Shown here piece after piece: positions 1-8,482 of a stretch of 64,000 bases of DNA. How positions within the stretch are numbered: position 1 is the stretch's first letter; each line of letters starts with the position of its first letter. The stretch covers positions 228,158-292,157 of the forward strand of contig NZ_CAKMTD010000002.1 in the NCBI RefSeq assembly GCF_928391935.1, read 5' to 3'. The notes under the pieces were generated by a model that saw only the letters and a program-made list of their open reading frames with translations, made no database searches and was not told the origin of the DNA. The DNA comes from Rothia nasimurium (GTDB lineage: Bacteria > Actinomycetota > Actinomycetes > Actinomycetales > Micrococcaceae). Both the position numbers and the translations under genes were made by a program.

Positions 1-839
1 GCGACGGCGTAGACGACGTCGACGTCTGAGATGTAGTTGAGTTCACGGGCCCCGCATTTGCCCATGCCGATGATGGCGAGGTCGACGGCTTCGACGTCGA
101 GGGGGTTGCGGGTGGTTGAGACTTCGGCCCGGGCGATGGCGAGGGCGCCTTCGAGGGCGGCGGCTGCTAGGTCGGCGAGGTGGCGGCCGATGGTGGGCAT
201 GGCCTGGACGGGGACGAAGCTGGTGAGGTCCTTGATGGCGATATGGGTGATGGCGCGGCGGTAGGCGACGCGCAGGGCGGTGTAGCCGTCCTTGCCGGTG
301 AGGGTGGCGACGGGGGTGGGGGCGGTGGGGTCTGCGCCGACGGCGGTAAGTAAGTCAGTGCGGTAGACGGTGTTGAGGGGGGCGATGGGGGTGAGGTAGT
401 CGCCGTCGGTGTCGGGTAGGAGGGATCTGGGGGTGTCCTGGCTGAGGTCGGGGGTGCGGTCGGGGTCGAGGAGGTCTGTGTGTTCGGGGTGGCGAATCAG
501 GAACTCGCCGAGGGCTTCGGAGCCTCCCAGCAGCCGGTAGAGGGCTTCAGCCCTAGCCCCCTGGGCGGCCAGTTGAGCGATGTGGGGGGCGCGTTCGATG
601 AGGCGGACGAGGGCGGGCAGGGCGATATCGGGTGAGGGGGCTAGTCTGAGCCCCTCGAAGAGGGCTGCCCTGTCAATGCCTTCAAGTTCCCGGGAGTTGA
701 GCCAGCGGGCGCTCTTGGCGGCGTCGTAGAACCCGATGGCTGCCATTTCGCTGATGAGCCGTAGCTGGGCCTTGCGTTCTTCTTCGGCGCGGCGGGCGGC
801 CTCATCGGGGGTGGGGGTCTGAGTCTGGTGGGCTGTCAC
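1..839 (-). CDS. glnE: Glutamine synthetase adenylyltransferase/deadenylase GlnE, 5' part (runs off the left edge)
   Basis: GlnE adds AMP to, and removes it from, the regulatory Tyr of glutamine synthetase in response to nitrogen status. About 280 N-terminal residues are in the window and the 3' part lies beyond base 1. Seen: a GTG start at 837-839 with a GAGGAG Shine-Dalgarno about 9 nt upstream, an acidic helical N-terminus, an IRHPEH segment, and near the left edge GMGKCGARELNYISDVDVV, the nucleotidyltransferase signature with the metal-binding DVD. It lies just downstream of glnA2 on the same strand, the glnE-glnA2 order of mycobacteria. The 114-nt gap holds a strong hairpin, so the two genes are probably separate transcription units. 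Identification is near certain; only completeness is unknown. Confidence 0.95.
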   Translation of the reverse strand, partial: MTAHQTQTPTPDEAARRAEEERKAQLRLISEMAAIGFYDAAKSARWLNSRELEGIDRAALFEGLRLAPSPDIALPALVRLIERAPHIAQLAAQGARAEALYRLLGGSEALGEFLIRHPEHTDLLDPDRTPDLSQDTPRSLLPDTDGDYLTPIAPLNTVYRTDLLTAVGADPTAPTPVATLTGKDGYTALRVAYRRAITHIAIKDLTSFVPVQAMPTIGRHLADLAAAALEGALAIARAEVSTTRNPLDVEAVDLAIIGMGKCGARELNYISDVDVVYAV

Positions 840-907
840 CTCAGCTGGCTCCTCGGGTCAGGTCTGTCGGTTCAGGGGGCTACCGTGGCGGGGACGGTTC
901 AACGAGG

Positions 908-943
908 GCAGGCGTAGAGCTCGCTAGTGAGCTCTACGCCTGC
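908..943 (-). terminator. Hairpin between glnA2 and glnE
   Basis: A perfect 15-bp inverted repeat (908-922 with 929-943) around a 6-nt loop GCTAGT lies 10 nt past the glnA2 stop. It is a likely glnA2 terminator, although no clear T-run follows on the minus strand. Confidence 0.7.
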
Positions 944-953
944 TGGGGGTGGG

Positions 954-2297
954 TTAAAGGATTCCGAGATTGTTCTTCAGTTCGTAGGGAGTCACTTCTG
1001 CACGGTAGGCATTCCAGTCACGGCGCTTGTTGCGCAGGAATTGCTCGAAGACCTGTTCGCCCAGGGTTTCTGCCATGAACTCTGACTCTTCGGTGCGGTG
1101 AATGGCATCGTAGAGAGAGGTGGGTAGAGCGTGGTAGCCCATAGCGCGGCGTTCTGCGCTCGTCATGGCCGAGATATCTTCGGTGACCGCTGGTGATGAG
1201 AGTTCGTATTCGTTTTCGATGCCCTTGAGGCCTGCGGCCAGGATGACGGCGTAGGCCAGGTAGGGGTTGGCTGCGGAGTCGATACCGCGGTATTCCATGC
1301 GGGCTGACTGCATTTTGTTGGGCTTGTAGAGGGGGACGCGCACCAGGGCGGAGCGGTTGTTGTGGCCCCAGGAGACGTAGGAGGGGGCTTCGCCGCCACC
1401 CCAGAGGCGCTTGTAGGAGTTGACGAACTGGTTGGTGACCGAGGTGAACTCGGGGGCATGGCGCAGGACGCCAGCGATAAAGTGCTTGGCGGTGCGGGAG
1501 AGCTGGTACTCGGCCCCAGCCTCGAAGAAGGCGTTAGTGTCGCCCTCGAAGAGGGAGAAGTGGGTGTGCATGCCGGAGCCTGCGTGTTCGGTGAAGGGCT
1601 TGGGCATGAAGGTGGCGTAGATGCCCTGGGAGAGGGCAACTTCCTTGACCACGGTGCGGAAGCTCATGATGTTGTCTGCGGTTTGCAGGGCGTCGGCGTG
1701 GCGCAGGTCGATTTCGTTCTGGCCGGGGCCGGTCTCGTGGTGGGAGAACTCTACCGAGATACCGATTTCTTCGAGGGTGGTGACGGCCTTGCGGCGGAAG
1801 TCCTGGACGACACCGCCGGGGGTGTGGTCGAAGTAGCTTTCAGAATCGACGGGCTCGGGGAAGCCGTTGGGGCCCAGTTCCTTGGATTTGAGGAGGTAAA
1901 ACTCGATTTCGGGGGAGGTGTAGCAGGTAAAGCCCATGCCTGCTGCCTTGGACAGCACCTTTTTCAGGACGCCACGGGTGTCTGAGGCGCTGGGTTCCCC
2001 GTCGGGGGTCAGGATGTCGCAGAACATGCGGGAGGTGGGCTCGTCGTCGCCCCGCCAGGGCAGGACCTGGAAGGTGGAGGGGTCGGGCTGCAGGAGCATG
2101 TCTGACTCGTAGACACGGGAGAGGCCCTCAATGGAGGAGCCGTCAAAACCGATCCCCTCGTCAAAGGCCGATTCGACCTCAGCCGGTGCAATCGCCACAG
2201 ACTTCAGTTGGCCCACCACGTCGGTGAACCAGAGACGGACAAAACGCACGTTGCGTTCTTCAATGGTGCGTAATACGAATTCTTGCTGACGGTCCAT
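954..2297 (-). CDS. glnA2: Glutamine synthetase, GlnA2 type
   Basis: ATP-dependent ligation of ammonia to glutamate, in the cytoplasm. The 447-residue product has the beta-grasp N-domain (FTDVVGQLKSVAI) and the catalytic signatures GFDGSSIEG, PEIEFYLL, HHETGPGQNEI and SGMHTHFSL, with the glutamate-binding RMEYRGIDSAANPY segment. Its start MDRQQEFVLRTIEERN and its length match mycobacterial GlnA2 (446 aa) rather than the longer GlnA1. The ATG at 2295-2297 is preferred over an upstream in-frame codon at 2330 because family homology begins there. The residues around the C-terminus (RRDWNAYRAEVTPYEL) lack the NLYDLPPEE adenylylation-site context of GlnA1, so control by the neighbouring GlnE is doubtful for this paralogue. 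This last point is an inference from motif comparison. Confidence 0.95.
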   Translation of the reverse strand: MDRQQEFVLRTIEERNVRFVRLWFTDVVGQLKSVAIAPAEVESAFDEGIGFDGSSIEGLSRVYESDMLLQPDPSTFQVLPWRGDDEPTSRMFCDILTPDGEPSASDTRGVLKKVLSKAAGMGFTCYTSPEIEFYLLKSKELGPNGFPEPVDSESYFDHTPGGVVQDFRRKAVTTLEEIGISVEFSHHETGPGQNEIDLRHADALQTADNIMSFRTVVKEVALSQGIYATFMPKPFTEHAGSGMHTHFSLFEGDTNAFFEAGAEYQLSRTAKHFIAGVLRHAPEFTSVTNQFVNSYKRLWGGGEAPSYVSWGHNNRSALVRVPLYKPNKMQSARMEYRGIDSAANPYLAYAVILAAGLKGIENEYELSSPAVTEDISAMTSAERRAMGYHALPTSLYDAIHRTEESEFMAETLGEQVFEQFLRNKRRDWNAYRAEVTPYELKNNLGIL

Positions 2298-2437
2298 GTA
2301 CCCATCCGTTCGTTCTCGTCGTCGAAGCACCTACCCCACGGTGGGCAGGTAGTATCTTCCCTACCCACCACTTTAAGCCCTGAAGACCTGTCAGGCCCGC
2401 CAGGCACGCGCCCTAACCCAAAACGGATACGCCGGAC

Positions 2438-2466
2438 GAAACTTTAGTTTCACCCAGTGAGATAAT
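2438..2466 (+). promoter_or_regulatory. Possible panB promoter with palindrome
   Basis: A 14-bp palindrome (GAAACT-TT-AGTTTC, 2438-2451) lies upstream of a GATAAT -10-like hexamer at 2461-2466, 51 nt before panB. The palindrome covers the expected -35 position, so it could be an operator. No good -35 is visible, so the call is tentative. Confidence 0.35.
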
Positions 2467-2517
2467 GGCTAGGGAATCGGCCCCGCCGGGCCCCTCTCAC
2501 CCAGTAGAGTAGAGAGC

Positions 2518-3405
2518 ATGAGCACGGAAGAAACAGCGCCCTACGGCACCGCCGCCCCCGGGAACCCAGCCCCCGCCGCCCCGACCGAATCAGGGAGCGT
2601 CCTGGACGTCAAGAAGGTCCGCACCATCCACCTACAGCAGGCTAAGGAAGCCGGTGAGAAATTCGCCATGCTCACCTGCTACGACGCCCTGACCGCCGCC
2701 GTCTTTGACCAGGCCGGTATTGACCTGCTCCTCATTGGTGATTCGGCGGGCAATAACGTGCTGGGGCATGATTCCACCCTCACTATTACCGTCGATGAGA
2801 TGATCCCTATGGTCAAGGCGGTGTCTTCTGCTGCCCGCCGGGCCCTGGTCGTCGCTGACCTGCCCTTTGGCTCCTATGAGCAGTCCCCCACCCAGGCTGT
2901 GGCGACGGCTATCCGCTTTATGAAGGAAGGCGGCGCTCACGCTATCAAGATGGAGGCTACCGCCTACCACACAGAGCATGTGCGTGCCATGGTGGCTGCC
3001 GGTATTCCCGTGATGGCCCATATTGGTTTTACGCCCCAGTCTGAGCACACCCTCGGGGGTTTTAGGGTGCAAGGACGCGACGGCGGGCAGGTTCTCAAAG
3101 ACACCGCCCTGGCCCTGGAGGAGGCGGGGGCTTTCTGCCTGCTGATGGAGATGACCCGCTCGGATGTGGCTGCTGAGATTAACCGGGCTGTGCGGATCCC
3201 CGTGATTGGTATTGGCGCCGGTGGGGACGTGACCGGGCAGGTTTTGGTCTGGCAGGACGCCTTTGGGTTACGGCAGGGCAAGATGGCCCGCTTCGTCAAG
3301 CAGTACGCCAACCTTTTTGAGGTTCTGAGCGAGGGCGCAGCCGCCTACCGGGCAGACGTACGCTCAGGAGCCTACCCGGCAGCTGAACACCGATTCGACA
3401 GTTAA
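2518..3405 (+). CDS. panB: 3-methyl-2-oxobutanoate hydroxymethyltransferase
   Basis: Transfers a hydroxymethyl group from 5,10-methylene-THF to 2-oxoisovalerate, the first committed step of pantothenate (CoA) synthesis. The 295-residue product has a 25-30 residue Ala/Pro-rich N-terminal tail followed by the PanB TIM barrel: MLTCYDALTAAVFDQAGID, the metal-binding IGDS and VADLPFGSYE segments, KMEA, MAHIGFTPQ, and the late GIGAGGDVTGQVLVWQD motif. It is convergent with the small gene at 3691-3891. Length and motifs are typical of actinobacterial PanB. Confidence 0.96.
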   Translation: MSTEETAPYGTAAPGNPAPAAPTESGSVLDVKKVRTIHLQQAKEAGEKFAMLTCYDALTAAVFDQAGIDLLLIGDSAGNNVLGHDSTLTITVDEMIPMVKAVSSAARRALVVADLPFGSYEQSPTQAVATAIRFMKEGGAHAIKMEATAYHTEHVRAMVAAGIPVMAHIGFTPQSEHTLGGFRVQGRDGGQVLKDTALALEEAGAFCLLMEMTRSDVAAEINRAVRIPVIGIGAGGDVTGQVLVWQDAFGLRQGKMARFVKQYANLFEVLSEGAAAYRADVRSGAYPAAEHRFDS

Positions 3406-3685
3406 AAATTCTGCGTTGCCAAGAGCTAGAGGAGTCGCTAACCCGGGGCTCGCGCTCGCTGCCGACCCTCTCACGGGTTCTCTAGCCGGCTCGCAGGCTC
3501 GCCAGATTCGCACCAAGATTTATTTTCCTCGCGCGCTTGGAATCTCGGTGCTCATCACACGTGATTCACGCCCCGCCTTGCAGCGGATTACGTTCGCTCT
3601 TGCGTGCTTCGCACCCGCTCACTTCATCGAGCCAGCAGCTTCGCTGCGAGCCCGGGTTAGCTTTCTCGACGCTAGTGAAAAATTC
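3404..3685. repeat. Structured intergenic element with inverted repeats and 8-bp flanking direct repeats
   Basis: No credible protein is seen here. An imperfect inverted repeat, 3437-3453 against 3646-3661 (one bulged G), closes about 190 nt full of short hairpins. On the minus strand these include CAGC-GAA-GCTG, GTGC-GAA-GCAC, CCGC...GCGG, ACCC...GGGT and a 10-bp GCACC-AGATT/AATCT-GGTGC stem with one mismatch. The 8-mer AAAAATTC flanks the block at 3404-3411 and 3678-3685, like a target duplication. The element sits between convergent genes. It could be a non-autonomous mobile element, a structured RNA or a bulky bidirectional terminator. Confidence 0.45.
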
Positions 3686-3690
3686 CTTCC

Positions 3691-3891
3691 TTACCAGGCG
3701 TCCTTGCCTTCGTCCCATTCTTCGTTGCGCTTCTTCGCCTTTTCCATGGCCTGCTCTGCTTCTTCGCGGGTGGCAAAGGGGCCCCAGAGTTCGGTAATTT
3801 TTGACTGCTGGCCTTCTTCGACCTGGCCGGTACTCAGGTTGTACCAGTACTGGGTGTCGTGGGGGCCAGGGGTGTAGTCATTCAGTGACAC
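3691..3891 (-). CDS. Small SPOR-like protein
   Basis: A 66-residue acidic soluble protein (DYTPGPHDTQYWYNLSTGQVEEG ... GPFATREEAEQAMEKA). The GPFATREEAEQA segment resembles the end of SPOR/YukD-like folds, and short proteins of this kind are commonly labelled SPOR domain proteins in Micrococcaceae. The GTG start at 3889-3891 is chosen because AAGGAG lies 7 nt upstream; an ATG 30 nt further upstream has no such site. It is divergent from map. Function unknown: a full SPOR domain would be longer and would sit on a periplasmic protein, and there is no signal peptide here. Confidence 0.75.
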   Translation of the reverse strand: MSLNDYTPGPHDTQYWYNLSTGQVEEGQQSKITELWGPFATREEAEQAMEKAKKRNEEWDEGKDAW

Positions 3892-4019
3892 AGATAGTCT
3901 CCTTAACCTATCCTCAATCATGTTGCACGCACCACTCTACGCCCCGATAGGCAAAAGATACAGGTTTTGGCACCGGGTGCAGGCCCCCGGCCCACAGGTA
4001 AGCCGATAAGCTAGAGAGC

Positions 4020-4925
4020 ATGTCGACAACAACTGTAAGCCACAACCTCCCCGCCGAACCGGGCAAAGCCCCCGTAGGCAACCTGACGCCCGGCGTCGTC
4101 GCCCCCATGCGCCCGGTACCCGCGCACATCATCCGCCCCGAATACGTCGGAAAACCCGAAGCCAACGAAGGCCAAGGATCCAACTTCTACACCGCCGAAG
4201 AAATCGAGCGCGTCCGCGCCGCCGGAAAAATCGCAGCCGGCGCCATCGTCGAAGCCCAAAAAATCGCCGTCCCCGGCACCACCACCAACGACATCGACGT
4301 CTTGGTGCACGAATACATCTGCGACCACGGGGCCTACCCCTCCACCGTAGACTACCGCGGCTTCACCAAGAGCGTCTGCACCTCTCTCAACGAAGTCATC
4401 TGCCACGGAATCCCCGACACCACCGTGCTCGAAGACGGCGACATCCTCAACCTCGACGTCACCGCCTACCTCGACGGCATGCACGGCGACACCAACCGCA
4501 CCCTGCTCGTCGGCGACGTCGACGAAGAATCCCGCCTGCTGGTCGAACGCACCGAAGAAGCCCTCAACCGGGCCATGAAAGCCGTGCGCCCCGGCCGCGA
4601 AATCAACGTCATCGGCCGCGTCATCGAAAAATACGCCGCCCGCTTCGGCTACGGCGTCGTGCGCGACTTCACCGGCCACGGGGTCGGCCGCGAATTCCAC
4701 TCCGGCCTGATTATCCCCCACTACGACGCAGCCCCGGCCTACAATACCGTCATCGAAGAAGGCATGATCTTCACCATCGAACCCATGCTCACCCTCGGCA
4801 CCATCGAATGGGACATGTGGGAAGACGACTGGACCGTCGTCACCCGCGACCGCAAGCGCACCGCCCAGTTCGAACACACCATGGTAGTCACCGCTGACGG
4901 CGTCGATATTCTGACCCTTCCCTAA
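4020..4925 (+). CDS. map: Type I methionine aminopeptidase
   Basis: Removes the initiator Met from nascent proteins; a dinuclear metal enzyme. Metal ligands are visible in order: [16 protein letters not shown] (two Asp), [13 protein letters not shown] (His), IFTIEPML (Glu) and the terminal QFEHTMVV (Glu). The substrate-pocket His is in ICHGIPD. The first ~45 residues form an actinobacterial extension rich in Pro ([20 protein letters not shown]), like the MetAP1c tail of M. tuberculosis, which is thought to contact the ribosome. ppgK follows 48 nt downstream on the same strand and is probably cotranscribed. Confidence 0.96.
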   Translation: MSTTTVSHNLPAEPGKAPVGNLTPGVVAPMRPVPAHIIRPEYVGKPEANEGQGSNFYTAEEIERVRAAGKIAAGAIVEAQKIAVPGTTTNDIDVLVHEYICDHGAYPSTVDYRGFTKSVCTSLNEVICHGIPDTTVLEDGDILNLDVTAYLDGMHGDTNRTLLVGDVDEESRLLVERTEEALNRAMKAVRPGREINVIGRVIEKYAARFGYGVVRDFTGHGVGREFHSGLIIPHYDAAPAYNTVIEEGMIFTIEPMLTLGTIEWDMWEDDWTVVTRDRKRTAQFEHTMVVTADGVDILTLP

Positions 4926-4973
4926 AACACAATCCCCCGGCACACGCCGGGACGACCTCACAAGGAGCACCCC

Positions 4974-5789
4974 ATGAGCGAGAGCACCGCAGCCCAGGTA
5001 GCCGCCCCCACCCCCGCCGACCTCCGGATCGGTATCGACATCGGTGGCACCGGCATGAAGGGCGGTATCGTCGATACCCGCACCGGTGAGCTGGTTGGCG
5101 AACGCTTCCGCATTCCCACCCCCCAGCCCGCCACCCCCGAAGCCTGCGCGGCTGTCGTGCGTGACATCGTGGACGAGCTCCAGGGCCGGGAAATCGCCCC
5201 GGAACCTACCTCCTCTGTGGGTATCGACTTCCCCGCCATCGTCAAGAACGGGGTCACCCTCTCAGCTGCTAACGTCGATGAATCCTGGATCGGCGCCGAC
5301 CTGGAGGGAATCATGAGCGAGGCCCTGGGCGGGCGGGCCGTCCACGCCCTCAACGACGCGGACGCCGCCGGCCTGGCCGAAGCCGTCTTCGGCCAGGGCA
5401 AGGGCAAGGACGGCCTCATCGCCGTCATCACCCTGGGTACCGGTATCGGTTCAGCCCTGATCATGAACGGCCAGCTCATTCCCAACACCGAACTGGGCCA
5501 CCTGGAAATCGACGGCCACAACGCCGAATCCCGCGCCTCAGCCCGCGCCCGGGAAATCCACGAACTCTCCTGGAAGAAGTACGGCAAGCGCCTGCAGCGC
5601 TACTTCTCCCATGTCGAGTTCCTCTTCTCCCCCGACCTCTTCGTCATCGGTGGCGGTATCTCCAAGAACCCGGAGAAGTTCATGCCCTACTTCGAAGATG
5701 AAATCCGCACACCCATGGTCATGGCAACCCTACGGAACAACGCCGGTATCGTCGGCGCTGCCCTCTGGGCAACCCAGCAGGAAAAATAA
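4974..5789 (+). CDS. ppgK: Polyphosphate glucokinase
   Basis: Phosphorylates glucose to glucose-6-phosphate with polyphosphate (or ATP) as donor; a ROK-family cytosolic enzyme typical of Actinobacteria. Motifs: the phosphate loop IDIGGTGMKGGIVDT near residue 20, the glucose-binding ALNDADAAGLAEAVFGQGKG, the second phosphate motif VITLGTGIGSALI, and ELGHLEIDGHNAESRASA, which replaces the Cys-rich zinc motif of ordinary ROK glucokinases. Length 271 fits PpgK. The start has an AAGGAGC site 7 nt upstream. It may supply glucose-6-phosphate to the nucleotide-sugar chemistry encoded downstream, but a hairpin-rich gap separates it from that operon. Confidence 0.95.
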   Translation: MSESTAAQVAAPTPADLRIGIDIGGTGMKGGIVDTRTGELVGERFRIPTPQPATPEACAAVVRDIVDELQGREIAPEPTSSVGIDFPAIVKNGVTLSAANVDESWIGADLEGIMSEALGGRAVHALNDADAAGLAEAVFGQGKGKDGLIAVITLGTGIGSALIMNGQLIPNTELGHLEIDGHNAESRASARAREIHELSWKKYGKRLQRYFSHVEFLFSPDLFVIGGGISKNPEKFMPYFEDEIRTPMVMATLRNNAGIVGAALWATQQEK

Positions 5790-5808
5790 CCCCTACATTC
5801 CTATGATG

Positions 5809-5897
5809 AACCCCACAACCTAGGTGGGGTTCCCCCTGAGTCACAGACGGCCCCGCACGTCAACCCGCCCTGTGCGGGTCTGATGGGCAGGGCCGTC
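5809..5897 (+). terminator. Tandem hairpins after ppgK
   Basis: Two hairpins: an 8-bp stem AACCCCAC/GTGGGGTT (5809-5816 with 5824-5831), then a nested structure with outer arms GACGGCCC/GGGCCGTC (5846-5853 with 5890-5897) and an inner ACCCGC/GCGGGT stem. No T-run follows, so they may be attenuator-like. They separate ppgK from the glycosyltransferase operon. The remaining 130 nt before 6024 are AT-richer and may hold its promoter. Confidence 0.5.
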
Positions 5898-6023
5898 CTT
5901 GCGTCTACCCGGCCTTTCCTTCAGCTTTCATTTTTCTTTAACAAAGCAACCATAAAGTAGAACCCTGATTCCAGATAGTTCTGCCCTGACCACCCGGCTG
6001 GGCCCTGCCAGAAACCTGAGCCC

Positions 6024-7277
6024 ATGACTCACTCCCGCCCTGTAGATACCGCATATGAGCCGGTGCGTGTTGTGCTCTACAGCCATGATTCGCAAGGCTT
6101 AGGGCATGTGCGCCGCAACCTCTCTATTGCCCACCATATTGCCCAGACCGTCCCGGCCCTCACCGGGCGTCCTGTAGCTGGGCTGTTGGTTTCCGGCCTG
6201 CCCCACGCGGCAGCCTTCCCCCTCCCTGCCGGGTTTGACTGGGTCTTTATTCCGAGCGTGCATAAGTCCAAGGGCGAATACGCCTCCCGGTCCTTGGGCA
6301 CCACCACCAAGCTCTTGGTCAAGCTCCGCTCCCAGCTCCTTGAGGCCTCCCTGCTGGGCTTCGCCCCGGACGTAGTAATTATCGACCGCCATATTTTTGG
6401 GGTCATGCGGGAGCTCCAGGGGCCCCTGGCCACCCTACGGCAGCAGCACCCCAAGGCCCACATCGTCCTGGGCCTGCGGGAAATCCTGGACGCCCCCGAG
6501 GTCGCCCACGCTGAATGGTACAAAAACGGGGACCCGCTCGACCTGCGGGAGGTCATTGACTCCCTCTGGATTTACGGCGACCCGGCTATCCACCACCCGG
6601 TCAGTAGCGGGGAGATTCCGGACGTTCTGGCCGATAAGGCCCGCTTTACCGGCTACCTGGCCCTGGGCCGGGAACTCACCGAACCTTCGGGCCAGGCCCA
6701 CCCGGAGAACCCCTTTATCTTGACCACGGCAGGAGGCGGGGAGGACGGCTTTGCCCTGCTAGATACCATGGTTCAGGTTGAGCCCCCTGCCGGGTACGAC
6801 CACCTGGTGGTAACCGGCCCCCAGCTGGCCGCTGAACGGTTCCACCACCTGGTGGAGCAGGCAGCCCCCGGGGTTCAGGTCATTCACTCCCTGCCCGGGC
6901 TCAGCCAGCTCATTGGGCAGGCCTCCGCCGTGGTCTGTATGGGCGGGTACAACACCACCAACGAGGTACTGGCCACCGACACCCCCGCCCTCATCGTGCC
7001 TAGGGAGACGCCCCGCACCGAGCAGCTGATCCGGGCCCGGGCCCTGGCAGCCGCCGGGGTAGCCGACTACTGCCGGACGGCAGACCTCACCGTAGAGCGG
7101 GCCCGCACCTGGGTTACCCAGGCCACCGGCCGGGTGGTAGACCGCACCCACATTGAACGAGATGGCCTCTGGCGCACCGCAACCCTGGTGGCCGAAATCC
7201 TTGCCGCCCAGTCCCACGACCAAGGGGTACCTACCCCGTCACTTACCGAACCGATTACCCTCCAGGAGGACGCATGA
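6024..7277 (+). CDS. Predicted glycosyltransferase, MurG/GT28-like (COG4671 type)
   Basis: A two-domain GT-B glycosyltransferase of 417 residues. The N-domain begins VVLYSHDSQGLGHVRRNLSI, whose GLGHVRR loop is typical of MurG-like enzymes. The C-domain carries TTAGGGEDGFALLD and CMGGYNTTNEVLATDTPALI, the nucleotide-sugar binding region of the GT28 fold. There are no membrane segments. It is the first gene of a six-gene operon; its stop overlaps the next start by 4 nt (ATGA). Donor and acceptor are unknown. From context it adds one sugar of a glycan that the downstream ABC protein may export. Confidence 0.85.
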   Translation: MTHSRPVDTAYEPVRVVLYSHDSQGLGHVRRNLSIAHHIAQTVPALTGRPVAGLLVSGLPHAAAFPLPAGFDWVFIPSVHKSKGEYASRSLGTTTKLLVKLRSQLLEASLLGFAPDVVIIDRHIFGVMRELQGPLATLRQQHPKAHIVLGLREILDAPEVAHAEWYKNGDPLDLREVIDSLWIYGDPAIHHPVSSGEIPDVLADKARFTGYLALGRELTEPSGQAHPENPFILTTAGGGEDGFALLDTMVQVEPPAGYDHLVVTGPQLAAERFHHLVEQAAPGVQVIHSLPGLSQLIGQASAVVCMGGYNTTNEVLATDTPALIVPRETPRTEQLIRARALAAAGVADYCRTADLTVERARTWVTQATGRVVDRTHIERDGLWRTATLVAEILAAQSHDQGVPTPSLTEPITLQEDA

Positions 7278-8482
7278 CCCGCATAGGCTACATTCTCAAG
7301 GTCTACCCCCGTTTCTCAGAGACTTTTGTGGTCACTGAGATTTTGGCGCGGGAAGCTGCCGGTGAGGACCTTTCCATTTACGCCCTGCGTCCGACCACCG
7401 ACACCCGCTTCCACCCCGAACTGGCCCGGGTGCAGGCCCCCGTCACCTGGATCCCCCGTTCCTCCCAGTCAGCCCGTTTCTGGGAGCAGGTCGCCGCCTC
7501 CCTGACGGACGAGGATATGCAGCAGCGGTTCGCAAGGATCCTACCCCAGCTCCTGGAGCTATCAGCCAGCGACGTGGCCCAAGGGGTGGCCCTGGCTGCC
7601 CGGGTTCGCAAGGACGGTATCACCCACCTGCACGCCCACTTCGCCTCCCTGGCAGGACGCATGGCCTGGGTCGCCTCCCAGCTGACCGGGATCCCCTACA
7701 CTGTCACCACCCACGCCAAGGACATCTTCCACGAGTCCGTAGACATGACCTGGCTACGGCGAATCTGCGCGGACGCTAGGTCAGTCATTGCAATTTCTGA
7801 CTACAACCGCGCCTACCTGGAGCGCGTCCTTGAGGGCACCGGGGCCAATATCGTCTTGCAGTACAACGCCCTGGAACTAGACCGCTTCCCCTTCCAGCTG
7901 CCCCCCGTTCCGTCTGCAGGCCAGCCCCTGCAGATCGCAGCCGTCGGCAGGCACGTCCCCAAGAAGGGCTTTGCCCAGCTACTGGACGCCCTGGCCCTGC
8001 TCGACCAGCGCGGGGTTGACTTTAGGCTAACCCTGGGCGGCTCCGGTGAACTCACCGGCCAGCTCAAGCGCCAGATCACCCAGCTAGGACTAGAGCACAA
8101 GGTCACCCTGCCCGGGCCCCTCACCCAGCAGGAAGTCCGCCACCTACTCGCTAACGCCCACGTCTTTGCTGCCCCCTGCGTCCCCGCCGAGGACGGCAAC
8201 GTCGACGGCCTACCCACCGTCGTCCTCGAAGCCATGGCCTGCGGCACCCCCGTGATCGCCACCCGCGTCACCGGCCTGCCCGAGGTCATTCACGACGGCC
8301 GCACCGGCCTGCTCCTCGAACCCTACGACGTCGAAGCCCTGGCAACTGCCCTAGAAGATCTTGCCGCTGGCCGGGTTGCCAGCCGGGACCTAGCCACCGG
8401 GGCCCGAGCCCTCATCGAACAGAACTTTGACAGCCGCACCCAGGCTAAAGCCCTAGCGGCCCTGGAGAAAGAAGAAAACTAA
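7274..8482 (+). CDS. Glycosyltransferase family 4
   Basis: A 402-residue GT-B retaining glycosyltransferase. It starts MTRIGYILKVYPRFSETFVVTEI, like WcaL/AmsK-type colanic-acid and amylovoran transferases. It contains HLHAHFASLAG, the nucleotide-binding AVGRHVPKKGFAQLL, and the EX7E-type motif in EDGNVDGLPTVVLEAMACGTPVIA. Translationally coupled on both sides (4-nt overlap upstream, 1-nt downstream). It is probably the second sugar-adding step of the pathway; specificity cannot be read from sequence. Confidence 0.9.
   Translation: MTRIGYILKVYPRFSETFVVTEILAREAAGEDLSIYALRPTTDTRFHPELARVQAPVTWIPRSSQSARFWEQVAASLTDEDMQQRFARILPQLLELSASDVAQGVALAARVRKDGITHLHAHFASLAGRMAWVASQLTGIPYTVTTHAKDIFHESVDMTWLRRICADARSVIAISDYNRAYLERVLEGTGANIVLQYNALELDRFPFQLPPVPSAGQPLQIAAVGRHVPKKGFAQLLDALALLDQRGVDFRLTLGGSGELTGQLKRQITQLGLEHKVTLPGPLTQQEVRHLLANAHVFAAPCVPAEDGNVDGLPTVVLEAMACGTPVIATRVTGLPEVIHDGRTGLLLEPYDVEALATALEDLAAGRVASRDLATGARALIEQNFDSRTQAKALAALEKEEN

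Noticed and set aside
1362..1985. Plus-strand frame opposite glnA2
   Set aside because: Shadow of the glutamine synthetase gene; Gly/Val/Glu-rich with no domain.
3437..3661. tmRNA, RNase P or SRP RNA
   Set aside because: None of the conserved cores of these RNAs could be found on either strand.
3416..3877. A plus-strand frame across the element after panB
   Set aside because: Sequence reads as translated hairpins, has no family resemblance, and runs through the small minus-strand gene that has a clear AAGGAG site.
4011..4970. A 319-codon frame antisense to map
   Set aside because: Composed of Asp/Gly/Val/Phe repeats, mirroring the GC-rich codons of map; no domain is recognisable.
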